Assembly (NCBI RefSeq): GCF_003574315.2
Contig: NZ_AP025739.1
Span: 7,316,001-7,380,000, forward strand
Length of the DNA stretch: 64,000 nucleotides
Direction of reading: 5' to 3'
From: Capsulimonas corticalis
GTDB taxonomy: Bacteria; Armatimonadota; Armatimonadia; Armatimonadales; Capsulimonadaceae
Part shown: piece by piece, positions 22,599-31,157 of the stretch
Numbering within the stretch: the stretch's first letter is position 1
Layout of the letters: each line of letters starts with the position of its first letter
Program-made: the position numbers and the translations under genes
Notes under the pieces: model-generated
The model's database searches: none
What the model was told of the DNA's origin: nothing
What the model saw: only the letters and a program-made list of their open reading frames with translations

Positions 22599-25208
22599 AT
22601 GCCGACCGATTTAGAAAACGCCATCGCAAGCGGCGATACCGCAAACATTATCCAGCTTCTCTCGAAGTGGAGCGAGTCGGAGCGCCGCTCGGCGGCTCCT
22701 TCGGCAATTCAAGCCCTTCAACGTGAACGCCAAAACGCGTTTCAAGCGCTCCATGCGGTGATTGAGAATGAACGACCAGCCTGGAATCAACGCGATTGTC
22801 ACACCTCCGCCGCGCTCGCCGTTCTTGGGACAGCGAGCCTTTCTGAAATCCAGAAACTCAACTTCTTTCTGTGGGAGGATAGCGCCTACGACATCATGGC
22901 GGCGAGACGCCCGGAATGGCTCGCGGCGTGGTGCGAGTGGACGCTTCTCCGCAATGCATCGGACTGGGCGGTGGTCCGCCGTCTCGTGCGCGAAGGGATT
23001 TGCCCGCAGCCACAGTCGGATCGATATTTTCTATGGATGACGGAACGTGCGGCGCAGAACGATGTCAAAGCGTTCCTGCTCAGAGATCCCGATCTGCTGG
23101 ACAATGAGCTATGGAGGCTCTTCGAGATTGAAGGCGACAGCGCTGTCAGCCTGAACAATTCGGAGAAGTACGGAAAGTCCAAATGGTCACACGCGCTTTT
23201 GGAGCTTGCGGAGGAGGGCAGGATCTCCCGAGAACGACTTCTCGACGCTGCTCTGGATGCCCTGTCGCGGGACTTCCACGAATACCGCGCCGGTTGGTTT
23301 TCTCGCTTCCATGAGGCTCTGAAGCCGACGCTGGACGAGCGCGCCGCGCGCACGGAGCGTTATCTGCAACTCCTGTCCAGTAAGATTCCCCCAACCGTCG
23401 CATTCGCTCTGAACGCTGTCATGGTTCTGGACAAAGCTGGGCTCATGTCGGCCGCTGCCGGACTGGAGGCGATCCCTCCGGTATTCTACGCGGACGCCAA
23501 GACGACCATCACACGGGCGCTGCGCCTGACGGAGCGCTGGAGCAAGACAGATCCGCGCCTGCATACGGTCGCCGCCGAAGCTGTGCTCCCCGCACTGGAG
23601 CACGAATCCCGAGACGTTCGTGAGGCCATTCAGAAATTCACGGGATCGGCCCCGATCGACGCCCCTCCGCGCGGCGCGGCGGAGACCTCGCCGCCCACTT
23701 CCACACCACTACAGGCGGCCTCAAACAAGCCGATACTCCCAATCAGCACAGTCGAAGAGCTTGTCGCGGCCTTCGCATCGGTGATTGAAAACGAAGGGCC
23801 GCCTGAAGAACTGGAGCGCGTGCTGGACGGGGTTTCACGTTTGGGCGCCGAGCGCCCGCCGGACTTCCATCGCCTCACTGGGCCACTGCAAAAGCGAGCG
23901 CGCAAATTTCGCGGCGAGAATGATGGATATTCCTTCCATGGCGCCTCCGTTCGAACGGTCTTCTCGGAACTTGCGAGAGCGTGGCTGGACGGTGAGTCGC
24001 CCAAGGAGCCTGTGGATCAGAAGGTAATAGGTCTGGAGGATTTTCTGGCAGCCCGCGTACGCGGCGTCGCCCAGCGGGTTTCCGCAGGCAAGAGCGATGC
24101 AATCCTGTCCGCGCCGACACATCGCGGCGCATGGATCTCCCCCATAACCCTGGTGAAGCGCCTGGCCGACCAGACCAGCGCGCCGAATCGTCTGGATCTT
24201 ATTCAGTCGCTGCTTCGTCTCAGTCGAGACGAACGCGCGGAGGCCCTGGCGCTTGCGACGCAGCTAAAGGGCGAAACCGGCGAAGCTGTACGTCACGCGC
24301 TAGGAGCCGACCATGGCGCGGTGGGCGCGGACGCCGCGCTCTGGGCGGCGGCCTCTCGCGCACGCGATCCAGAAACCGACGACCCAATGGTCGGCGCTCG
24401 CCATACGGGATTAGGCCCAGATATTGCAGAAGCAGGCAAGATCGAATTTCAATGGCTTTCGGAGATCAATCCTCGCTCCGAAATTATCCTGGCGGGATAT
24501 GCATCTTATCATCTCTACCACGTATCTATCTCTACCATACCGGCGGCTCCCAGGCAATGCGGATTGGATTTCCCCACTCTTCAGATTTATCGAACCGGAT
24601 TGGGGCAGCCCGCCATGACTCGGTGGGCGTCAAGCGTATGGCCGGGATACCGCGAAAGCTGGTTCGCGGCGGGATGCGGCGCCATCGGCGACAATCTCGA
24701 CTGGTGGGAGGCGAGGTGGGGTAACCGTGAGTTTCTGGCGCCGCTCCTCGACCCGAGCACAAAACTTGGACTGATGGCCCTGACGCTCATGGCTCTTGGT
24801 CTTGCCGCAAAAAACGCCGACGAAGGCGCCTTGACGACGGACATTTTGATATCGGCAATTGCCGACGGGCGACTGAATGAGCACAGAATGTCGCAAATCC
24901 TGACGCTTCTGTTTGCCTGGGAGCAGGTGACAATGCCGCGCGTCACCCGGCGCGTCGAACAGGCAAGCCGCGTGTCCGAACGACACTCCCGGGTTCTCTA
25001 CGCCGGTCTCGCCACCGCCCTGGAAACCGCCCCGCCGACGTCCGCCGCATCTCTGGGCTCCGTTCTGGAGGCGTTCCATGAACTGTCGATTGAGCTGAGC
25101 GCAGGTCCGCCCTCCGGTAAACTGTCGGAGTTTCTGGCGGGCCAGCAAGGCAAAAATCGCGCGGCGGCAATCGCCAAGAAGATCATCGCCTTGCCGCAAG
25201 TCAAATGA
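22599..25208 (+). CDS. Large helical partner of SWIM protein (DUF6493-like)
   Basis: The 869-residue product starts MPTDLENAIASGDTANIIQLL, right after the SWIM stop, and resembles the large HEAT-like helical proteins (DUF6493 type) encoded next to SWIM genes. Helical solenoid-like segments ('DLLDNELWRLFEIEGDSAVSL', 'ERYLQLLSSKIPPTVAFALNAVMVLDKAGL') dominate; a Pro/Ser linker sits near residue 360. The C-terminal half contains 'SVWPGYRESWFAAGCGAIGDNLDWW'. No enzyme motif is seen. The frame remains open for about 600 bases upstream inside the SWIM gene, but the spacing and the partner's stop favour this ATG. Family assignment is tentative. Confidence 0.75.
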   Translation: MPTDLENAIASGDTANIIQLLSKWSESERRSAAPSAIQALQRERQNAFQALHAVIENERPAWNQRDCHTSAALAVLGTASLSEIQKLNFFLWEDSAYDIMAARRPEWLAAWCEWTLLRNASDWAVVRRLVREGICPQPQSDRYFLWMTERAAQNDVKAFLLRDPDLLDNELWRLFEIEGDSAVSLNNSEKYGKSKWSHALLELAEEGRISRERLLDAALDALSRDFHEYRAGWFSRFHEALKPTLDERAARTERYLQLLSSKIPPTVAFALNAVMVLDKAGLMSAAAGLEAIPPVFYADAKTTITRALRLTERWSKTDPRLHTVAAEAVLPALEHESRDVREAIQKFTGSAPIDAPPRGAAETSPPTSTPLQAASNKPILPISTVEELVAAFASVIENEGPPEELERVLDGVSRLGAERPPDFHRLTGPLQKRARKFRGENDGYSFHGASVRTVFSELARAWLDGESPKEPVDQKVIGLEDFLAARVRGVAQRVSAGKSDAILSAPTHRGAWISPITLVKRLADQTSAPNRLDLIQSLLRLSRDERAEALALATQLKGETGEAVRHALGADHGAVGADAALWAAASRARDPETDDPMVGARHTGLGPDIAEAGKIEFQWLSEINPRSEIILAGYASYHLYHVSISTIPAAPRQCGLDFPTLQIYRTGLGQPAMTRWASSVWPGYRESWFAAGCGAIGDNLDWWEARWGNREFLAPLLDPSTKLGLMALTLMALGLAAKNADEGALTTDILISAIADGRLNEHRMSQILTLLFAWEQVTMPRVTRRVEQASRVSERHSRVLYAGLATALETAPPTSAASLGSVLEAFHELSIELSAGPPSGKLSEFLAGQQGKNRAAAIAKKIIALPQVK

Positions 25209-25214
25209 CGCCGG

Positions 25215-25745
25215 TTATTTTCGCTCGGCGCGCAAGATTGCCTTGAGGAGCGTCTCGAAGTCCAATGGGCCTTTGTGATGCAGGCCGTTGATGAAGAAGG
25301 TCGGCGTTCCCGGGACACCGCTGGCGAGTCCTCCGTCAAAGTCGTCGCGGACTCGCGTGGCGTACGTGTGCTCGGAGAGTTCGCGGGTGAAGCGCTCGAC
25401 ATCCAGCGAAAGATCCTCGGCGTACTGGGTCAGGCTCGCCGCGTTCAGATCCTCTTGATGATCGTACAGCGTATCGTGCATCTCCCAGTATTGGCCCTGC
25501 GCGCCGGCGGCCTCCGCCGCTTCGGCGGCAAGCTGGGCGTAGGGGTGGATATCGACCAGGGGAAAATTTCGGAACACGATCCGCAGGCGATCGCCGAGTT
25601 GTTTATGAAGTTCCTTGACGATCTCGTGCGCCTGCGCGCAGTAGGGACATTCGAAGTCGCCATACTCCACCAGCGTCACAGGCGCGCTGTCCGGTCCCTC
25701 GCGATGGTCCTGCTCGCTCACGGGCGGCGTCAATTCCGGCATCAT
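25215..25745 (-). CDS. DsbA-family thioredoxin-fold protein
   Basis: This 176-residue protein has the DsbA/FrnE-like pattern: 'VTLVEYGDFECPYCAQAHEIVKEL' with a CPYC active site, 'RIVFRNFPLVDIHPYAQLAAEAAEAAG', and the cis-Pro loop 'GVPGTPTFFINGLHHKGPLDFETLLKAI'. It lacks a signal peptide, so a cytoplasmic thiol-disulfide role is likely. AAGGAGAACGA precedes the ATG at 25745. It ends 6 bases from the convergent DUF6493-like gene. Confidence 0.92.
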   Translation of the reverse strand: MMPELTPPVSEQDHREGPDSAPVTLVEYGDFECPYCAQAHEIVKELHKQLGDRLRIVFRNFPLVDIHPYAQLAAEAAEAAGAQGQYWEMHDTLYDHQEDLNAASLTQYAEDLSLDVERFTRELSEHTYATRVRDDFDGGLASGVPGTPTFFINGLHHKGPLDFETLLKAILRAERK

Positions 25746-25804
25746 TCGTTCTCCTTGCACCTATATGCTCTCCATGAAAGCGGCGCCCAGTCATACGGGA
25801 CAGT

Positions 25805-26281
25805 TTAGCCTTTGAAGGGTCCCACAATGTCGTGCGTAATCCAGCCGCCGTAAAAATCTCCGGACTGAGCCATCACGACTTCGCCGTTGACACGGCATTC
25901 GTCCATCTTACCGGGATAAAACGCCAGATGGTCTTTGAGCGCGAGGTAAGCGTCGACAGGATTGGGATAGGACCAGGCGGCGTGCCCGGATGTCTTCACG
26001 CTGACGGTCAGATTCCAATAGGACGCCATGCCCTTCCACTCGCAGAACGTCTGGAGCTTTGCGGGCGTCAGAAAGTCCATACGAATGTCGTCTTGCGGAA
26101 TGTAATAGACGGGCGGATGGCTCGTTTCGAGGATCCGCCATGCGTGACGAGTGTCGACTATCAGCATTCCTCCAAACATAATTTCGAGATGTTTTTCCGA
26201 CTGCTCGATGCGCGGCGGCCTGGGATAGTCCCAAACGGATTCCTGACCCGGCTGCGGGGCGACACGCGAAGATGGGTTCAT
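25805..26281 (-). CDS. DUF427 domain protein
   Basis: The 158-residue product carries the DUF427 pattern: 'KHLEIMFGGMLIVDTRHAWRILETSHPPVYYIPQDDIRMDFL', 'TFCEWKGMASYWNL', 'AAWSYPNP' and 'LAFYPGKMDECRVNGEVV'. DUF427 proteins are small cytoplasmic beta-rich proteins of unknown biochemical role. AGGAAATACCG stands before the ATG. It lies 59 bases upstream of the DsbA-like gene on the same strand, so the two may be co-transcribed. Confidence 0.9.
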   Translation of the reverse strand: MNPSSRVAPQPGQESVWDYPRPPRIEQSEKHLEIMFGGMLIVDTRHAWRILETSHPPVYYIPQDDIRMDFLTPAKLQTFCEWKGMASYWNLTVSVKTSGHAAWSYPNPVDAYLALKDHLAFYPGKMDECRVNGEVVMAQSGDFYGGWITHDIVGPFKG

Positions 26282-26417
26282 CGGTATTTCCTCTCATCCC
26301 TGTTATCCTGCGACTGAACAGACATGAAACGCCGATTTACGCGCCGCCGTTCCTTTCAAGACATTCCGCCCACGAAGGCGCGCGAAACAAAATCCGTACT
26401 CCATCGTATCTTCGATC

Positions 26418-27467
26418 ATGAGATATTTATCGAATGGGATTGTATTGGCGATGGCGTTTGCCGCGCTGGTTGCGGCGTCACAGGGTTTCGCCCAAACGCC
26501 GAAGGGTAATCGACTGCTCGGCATGGACGTGCAAGCCGCGCGGGACGGCGGCTACGATACGGCGTTCCAGATCGCCAAGAAGGCGGGGGCGCAGGTCGTT
26601 TCCGTGTCGATCAATTGGGACGATATTGAGTCCGAGCCAGGGCAGTATCACAATGCGAGTCTTCAGGCGGCGAATGCGTACTATCCGGCGCAGCATGTCA
26701 GAGTCAGCCTTTGCATTCGGCCTCTCGATACGAACGGGCCGCACATGCCCGCCGATCTGCGCGGTCAGCCGATGGATTCGGATGTCGTGGAAGAGCGATT
26801 TGGGAAGATGATGGATTATGTGTTCGCGCAGATCCCCGATGTTCCGCTGGCGTCGCTCGGCGTCGGCAATGAGGTAAATATCGATTTTGGGACCGACGCC
26901 GGGAAATGGGCGCGGTACCGGCGCTTCTTCGCCGCCGTGCGCCGTCGAATCCAAGCGAAGCATCCCGACCTGCCAATCGGTGTCCCCGTCACATTCGAAG
27001 GCGTCACGGGCGCGGCGCGCGGCGAGGTGAAGACGCTGAACGCGGCGAGCGATTGGGTGATGGTCACTTACTATCCGCTGAATACGGACTTTACGGTGAA
27101 GGCGCCTGGGACGGCGTCCCGGGATTTTGACCGGCTGGCGCGTCTCTACCCGAACCGCAAAATCGCGCTGATGGAAGCGGGCTGCCCTTCGGGCGCGCTG
27201 TGCCTGAGTTCGGAGACCAGGCAGGCGGAGTTTGTAACGCAGGTGTTCCGGGCGTGGGACGCCCACGCCGCCCAGATCCCCTTGGTCTCATTCAGCTGGC
27301 TGAACGACAAATCCACGGCGGATATGGACGGTTTCGCGCGCTACTACGGCGTAAACGCCCCGCCCTTCCGAGAATATTTGCAAACTCTGGGCCTGCGCAC
27401 CTGGGAGGGCAAGGACAAAGCGGCCTTCCGCGTGCTGACGCAGGAAGCCAGGGCGCGCGGCTGGTGA
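26418..27467 (+). CDS. Secreted clan GH-A-like glycoside hydrolase
   Basis: The 349-residue protein has a signal peptide (about 1-25) and then a TIM-barrel-like body. 'LASLGVGNEVNIDFG' supplies the Asn-Glu acid/base pair at the end of strand 4, and 'RKIALMEAGCPSG' a candidate nucleophile Glu on strand 7, as in clan GH-A. 'VSVSINWDDIESEPGQYHN' is typical of strand 2 in these barrels. The exact family (GH5, GH53 or other) cannot be settled by eye. The start has no clear ribosome site. The gene stands alone between divergent and convergent neighbours. Confidence 0.75.
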   Translation: MRYLSNGIVLAMAFAALVAASQGFAQTPKGNRLLGMDVQAARDGGYDTAFQIAKKAGAQVVSVSINWDDIESEPGQYHNASLQAANAYYPAQHVRVSLCIRPLDTNGPHMPADLRGQPMDSDVVEERFGKMMDYVFAQIPDVPLASLGVGNEVNIDFGTDAGKWARYRRFFAAVRRRIQAKHPDLPIGVPVTFEGVTGAARGEVKTLNAASDWVMVTYYPLNTDFTVKAPGTASRDFDRLARLYPNRKIALMEAGCPSGALCLSSETRQAEFVTQVFRAWDAHAAQIPLVSFSWLNDKSTADMDGFARYYGVNAPPFREYLQTLGLRTWEGKDKAAFRVLTQEARARGW

Positions 27468-27538
27468 CGAACCGGGGTGTGACTGATCTTTGTTAAACGT
27501 TCGGCTGTAACAAAAATCAGGCGCACCCAACGAACCGG

Positions 27539-28717
27539 TCAATGCAGGACTTTGGTCCGGTAAACGCTCTGGATCGCCGCGATATCCGGCGTTCGGTCGA
27601 GATATCGCTTCGGGCCGACGAGGTTCCCGATCATCTCGCGGAGGGCGGTGTCCTGCGGATCGTCCAGCAGAATGCGGCGCGGGCGAAGGTCGCCTCCGAG
27701 AATCTCGCCCATGGCGACAGCGCCGGCCTGGGAGATACGGTTGCGGCGCAGGTCGCAGCGCCCCAGAACGGGATTGGCGGCGATCATCTCCGAAATCGCC
27801 CGGGCGCCCAAATCGTCAATGACATTGGATTGTACGCCCAGAACGCGCGTGGACCGGCAGTAGCCAAGGTCAAGCGTTGTCAGCGCGGGGTGTCCGGTCA
27901 GCGCCTTCGCGATCGACGCGGCGCCTGCCGAAGTGAGGCCGTTACTCGCCAGGCCAAGCTCTTGCAGCGTCGTGTTTTGACTCAATCCTTCGGCAATGAT
28001 CGCGGCGCCGCGATCGCCGAGTAAGTTCGCGGCGAGGTACACCGCTTCAAGGCTGCTGTTCGACGCGAGCAGATCGGCGATCCCTTGCGCCTGTTCGGGC
28101 TCAAGATAAAGACCGGCCAGGTAGAGACGCTTGACGGTCTGGTTGCGTGATGTCAAGGCGCTGAGGACGGCTTCCAGGCCATCGGCGCCGATCTGCGTAT
28201 TGACCAAATCAACCGTCCGAATAGCGGTGTTCTTCTCCAGCATCCGCGCCACCGCCCGGGCGCCGTCCGGGCCGATGGGATTGCGTTTCAGCCACAGCCC
28301 GGTCACGCTCTTGTTCCGCGCAAGCGTCTCCGACAGCCGCTCCGCGCCGCGTGGGCCGATCAAATTGCAGCCCAGGTAAGCGACCTGAACGGCGCCCCCA
28401 TCCTCAATGAGCCGCGCGACGCTCGCCGCGCCGGCGTCGCCGATCCCGTTCGTTCCAAGCAGCAGGCTCTGAATGGCGGTGTTATGCGCCAAAACGCCGG
28501 TCACCACGCGGGCGCCCTCCGGACCGATATCTTGCTTGCACAGATCGAGACGCCCGTCGGGCGTAACGGCTCCTCGGGGAAACATCAGGGTGTCGGACGG
28601 CAGGCGATTTCCTCGGAGATAAGCGAGCAGCGGGTCCAGCTCCCTCACATCGCAAAACGCGGGGATCGGCTTCTTGGTGAGCGGACAGTGCAGCGTCGTT
28701 TGATTGCCAGTTTCCAT
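27539..28717 (-). CDS. Leucine-rich-repeat protein, ribonuclease-inhibitor type
   Basis: The 392-residue product (METGNQTTLHCPLTKKPIP...) has a short Cys-containing head and then about ten RI-type LRRs of roughly 28 residues, such as 'LLLGTNGIGDAGAASVARLI', 'LAANLLGDRGAAIIAEGL' and 'LASNGLTSAGAASIAKAL'. These form a curved binding surface like that in eukaryotic NLR and RanGAP proteins. The ATG at 28717 lies 19 bases after the SDR stop; an in-frame start at 28795 would overlap the SDR gene. It is cytoplasmic, with no signal peptide. Being co-transcribed with the SDR suggests a shared process, but none is known to me. Confidence 0.85.
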   Translation of the reverse strand: METGNQTTLHCPLTKKPIPAFCDVRELDPLLAYLRGNRLPSDTLMFPRGAVTPDGRLDLCKQDIGPEGARVVTGVLAHNTAIQSLLLGTNGIGDAGAASVARLIEDGGAVQVAYLGCNLIGPRGAERLSETLARNKSVTGLWLKRNPIGPDGARAVARMLEKNTAIRTVDLVNTQIGADGLEAVLSALTSRNQTVKRLYLAGLYLEPEQAQGIADLLASNSSLEAVYLAANLLGDRGAAIIAEGLSQNTTLQELGLASNGLTSAGAASIAKALTGHPALTTLDLGYCRSTRVLGVQSNVIDDLGARAISEMIAANPVLGRCDLRRNRISQAGAVAMGEILGGDLRPRRILLDDPQDTALREMIGNLVGPKRYLDRTPDIAAIQSVYRTKVLH

Positions 28718-28736
28718 ATGCGTGATTGGCTCCACC

Positions 28737-30095
28737 CTACCAGGGATACGGCTTGTAGTCTTTGAGAAAATGCCCGTGCAGCGGCTCCGAATCACTCAGG
28801 AGACCCTGCGCGATGGGATCGTAGATGCGCGCCATTCCGTCGATCAGATCGAGCGGCGTATAAAAATCCTGAACGGCGCGCATCTGAAGGTGCTTGGGAT
28901 AGGGATTTTCGTCGGTGATCCATCCCGTATCCACGCTGTTCATGTAGACGCCGTCGCGCGCGTAATCCGCCGCCGATGTCCGCGTCATCATATTGAGCGC
29001 GGCCTTCGCCATGTTGGTGTGCGGATGGAAGATGGTCTTGCTCGGGCGGTCGAACTGCCCCTCCATCGCCGAGACGTTCACGATGAAACGGCGCGCGTGG
29101 GGCGAACGCAGGAGCAGCGGCTTGAGCCGACTGTTCAGCACGAACGGCGCGGTGACATTCACCAGCTGCACCTCCAGCATCTCGACCGTCTCCACTTCGT
29201 CCAATCGCAAAGACCAGCTGTTGCTGGCGCGCCGATCGATCGGCTGCCCGTAGTGGTCGTACCGGCCCGGCAAAAGAGAGTTCGCTTCGGTATCCGATCT
29301 CTCATACGGCGCGTCGTCCGCAGTCAGAAGACGCCGCACGGGCTCCCCCAGCGCCGCAAAGTTCTCCTTCGCGAGCAGTTCCTGGTAGAAATCCGCCGTG
29401 CGTTTCACCGTCTGGGCGGCGTTATGAATGACGATATCCAGGGCGGCTTCGGTTTGCAGCAGATGGGCCGCGAGTTCTTCCACGGCGCGTATGTCGCGCA
29501 GGTCGATCCGAGAGATTAGCAGACGATCGAGCCAGGCGGCGCTGTCCGGCTCCGCCGCAAAACGCTCCGCCGCGTCGATGGGAAACCGGGTCGTCACGAT
29601 CACGCGCGCGCCGTCGCGCAGCAGGCGCAGAGCCATCTCATAACCGATCTTGATCCGCCCGCCGGTGATCAGCGCCGTCCGGCCCGCGAGGTCCGCCCGC
29701 TGGCCGCGCTTGGCGTAGTGAACGCCGGCGCACTCCGGACAGAGCAGATGGTAATGGAAGTGCAGTTCGGTGTAAAGCTCCTTGCAAACATAGCAGCGAA
29801 TCGGCCGCGACGCCGCGCCGACTGTTTCGACAAACGAATCGCCGGCGTGCTCCGCTAGCATCGGCGCAGAGTTCGCCGGCGACTGCTCCCGGACAATCAC
29901 GGTTTGGGCGCGCAGGTCTCGATCGGCCTGGACGCGCTCCTCGCGCCGCCGCTGATTCTGCCCGCGCTTGCCCTCCCGGTGGATCTTGGCGATAATCGTC
30001 TTAAGGCCATCGTGATCGTCGATCACCGACGGATCCCGCGCGATCTCCTGTAGCGTCCGATAACACGCTTCCAATTGTTGTTCCGTGAGTGGCAT
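28737..30095 (-). CDS. Short-chain dehydrogenase with N-terminal zinc-ribbon-like module
   Basis: The 452-residue protein has a helical, basic N-terminus (1-90) and a zinc-ribbon-like segment 'CYVCKELYTELHFHYHLLCPEC' (about 99-120). A Rossmann SDR follows, with 'GRTALITGGRIKIGYEMALRLL' for NAD(P), 'DIVIHNAAQTV', 'NVSAMEGQF' with the Ser, and a probable Tyr/Asn-x3-Lys catalytic region 'HTNMAKAALNMM'. There the usual Tyr appears replaced by Asn in 'PHTNMAK', so standard SDR catalysis is doubtful. It is followed by the LRR gene. The start has no Shine-Dalgarno and sits 15 bases after a tRNA-like element. Confidence 0.85.
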   Translation of the reverse strand: MPLTEQQLEACYRTLQEIARDPSVIDDHDGLKTIIAKIHREGKRGQNQRRREERVQADRDLRAQTVIVREQSPANSAPMLAEHAGDSFVETVGAASRPIRCYVCKELYTELHFHYHLLCPECAGVHYAKRGQRADLAGRTALITGGRIKIGYEMALRLLRDGARVIVTTRFPIDAAERFAAEPDSAAWLDRLLISRIDLRDIRAVEELAAHLLQTEAALDIVIHNAAQTVKRTADFYQELLAKENFAALGEPVRRLLTADDAPYERSDTEANSLLPGRYDHYGQPIDRRASNSWSLRLDEVETVEMLEVQLVNVTAPFVLNSRLKPLLLRSPHARRFIVNVSAMEGQFDRPSKTIFHPHTNMAKAALNMMTRTSAADYARDGVYMNSVDTGWITDENPYPKHLQMRAVQDFYTPLDLIDGMARIYDPIAQGLLSDSEPLHGHFLKDYKPYPW

Positions 30096-30110
30096 GGGTG
30101 ATCAAGAAGA

Positions 30111-30180
30111 GGGAACGGCCGAGATTTGAACTCGGATCTTCCCGTGAGAAGGAGCGCTTTTCCGTTAAGCTAACGTTCCC
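30111..30180 (-). tRNA. tRNA-Glu-like gene (CTC), probably degenerate
   Basis: The 70-base minus-strand segment has a 7-bp acceptor-like pair (GGGAACG / CGTTCCC), a good D-arm (GCTT-AACGGAA-AAGC with GG), a clean T-arm (CCGAG-TTCAAAT-CTCGG) and an anticodon-loop-like TTCTCAC as in tRNA-Glu. However, the anticodon stem pairs poorly (only about 3 bp around that loop), the element is short and an extra base sits before the 3' acceptor strand. It may be a decayed tRNA or a tRNA-like leader of the SDR mRNA. No CCA is encoded. Confidence 0.5.
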
Positions 30181-30196
30181 ATAACTCCGTCCACCG

Positions 30197-30202
30197 ATTA
30201 TA
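30197..30202 (-). promoter_or_regulatory. -10 box upstream of tRNA-like element
   Basis: TATAAT on the minus strand lies 16 bases before the tRNA-like element; transcription would start near 30190. The -35 region is poor. A transcript from here would contain the tRNA-like fold directly before the SDR start codon. Confidence 0.5.
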
Positions 30203-30302
30203 CCCGGGGACCATTCGGGCATCGTGTCCCGCTTCCCTGTTTCATGAAGAATTGCGATGTGCTACAATGCGCCGATGGCTATGCGATAAGAGGAGAAATA
30301 CC

Positions 30303-31028
30303 ATGATCACTTTCGTCAATGCAGTGACGCTGACGGGCCTGGCCGCGGCGACGGCTCTGATGAGCGCGACGGCGCTTGGCGCGAACCTGGTGGTGGACGG
30401 CAAAGTCGCCTCGACCAGTGTGCGGATGATCGACGGCGTCGCATACGTCAAGGTCTCCGATATCGCGAAGTCGATAGGAAGAGTTGTCGCCAAACGGCCG
30501 GGAGGCTACGAGCTGATCGAGGCGGGCGGCGCGAATCAGATCGCGGGCGTGGTCAAGGGTAAGATCGGAGATCAGCTCTTTGACGGAAAGTGGCGGTTCA
30601 AAGTCACCGGCGTCGAAACGGCCAGCACTTATGCGCTGAAGACGCAGGGCGAGCCGTACAGTTACGGCTCCGACGTCAGCTATAACACCAGCACGCGCAC
30701 CTTTTCGGCGCCGGCGGCGGACACGCTCATCATCGTTCGCTGCGCCATCGCGAACGGCCAGAAGACGAAGCAGACGTTCTGGGTAGCCGAAGGCGGCTCC
30801 AACACCGCGCTGACCGACGATCAGGGGCACGCGTTCACGCCCATCGCCTACGATTTCTCCGGCGCGCCCGCCCAAACGGAGCCGCTCCTGCCTGGCTCCA
30901 AAATGGAGTTCCCGGTCATCTTCTGTATTCCGGCGGGAACGCAGCTCAAGGACCTGATCTTCACGCTGCGCAACAACGACGCTTCGTCCAAAGGGAACGA
31001 CGTGCGCGTCTCTCTCAGCGGCGGTTAG
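30303..31028 (+). CDS. Exported stalk-domain protein with DUF4352-like C-terminus
   Basis: The 241-residue protein has a signal peptide (about 1-26) followed by a copper-amine-oxidase-N-like stalk segment ('LVVDGKVASTSVRMIDGVAYVKVSDIAKSIG'). A beta-rich domain from residue 100 ('TLIIVRCAIANGQK', 'LTDDQGHAFTPIAYDF', 'LLPGSKMEFPVIFCIPAG') resembles the DUF4352 immunoglobulin-like fold. Such proteins sit at the cell surface or in the periplasm. AGGAG precedes the ATG at 30303; the longer upstream frame lacks a ribosome site. No enzymatic residues are evident. Confidence 0.75.
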   Translation: MITFVNAVTLTGLAAATALMSATALGANLVVDGKVASTSVRMIDGVAYVKVSDIAKSIGRVVAKRPGGYELIEAGGANQIAGVVKGKIGDQLFDGKWRFKVTGVETASTYALKTQGEPYSYGSDVSYNTSTRTFSAPAADTLIIVRCAIANGQKTKQTFWVAEGGSNTALTDDQGHAFTPIAYDFSGAPAQTEPLLPGSKMEFPVIFCIPAGTQLKDLIFTLRNNDASSKGNDVRVSLSGG

Positions 31029-31035
31029 CGCCGCG

Positions 31036-31060
31036 CCGGCCCGGGGATCTCCCGGGCCGG
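31036..31060 (+). terminator. 10-bp GC-rich hairpin after stalk-domain gene
   Basis: CCGGCCCGGG and CCCGGGCCGG pair around gatct, starting 7 bases after the stop. A U-run appears only further on (tattttttttgg near 31111), so termination is plausible but not textbook. Confidence 0.55.
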
Positions 31061-31157
31061 GATGTCTACAGAATTACGGTGAATCTGACGATAATTAAGG
31101 CGTAACAAGTATTTTTTTTGGTCGCGTGGGACGGCGCGTCTCACAGTCAGATTCTTC

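Noticed and set aside
28991-29519. Plus-strand frames opposite the SDR gene
   Set aside because: They are antisense to a gene with clear Rossmann motifs and have no ribosome sites.
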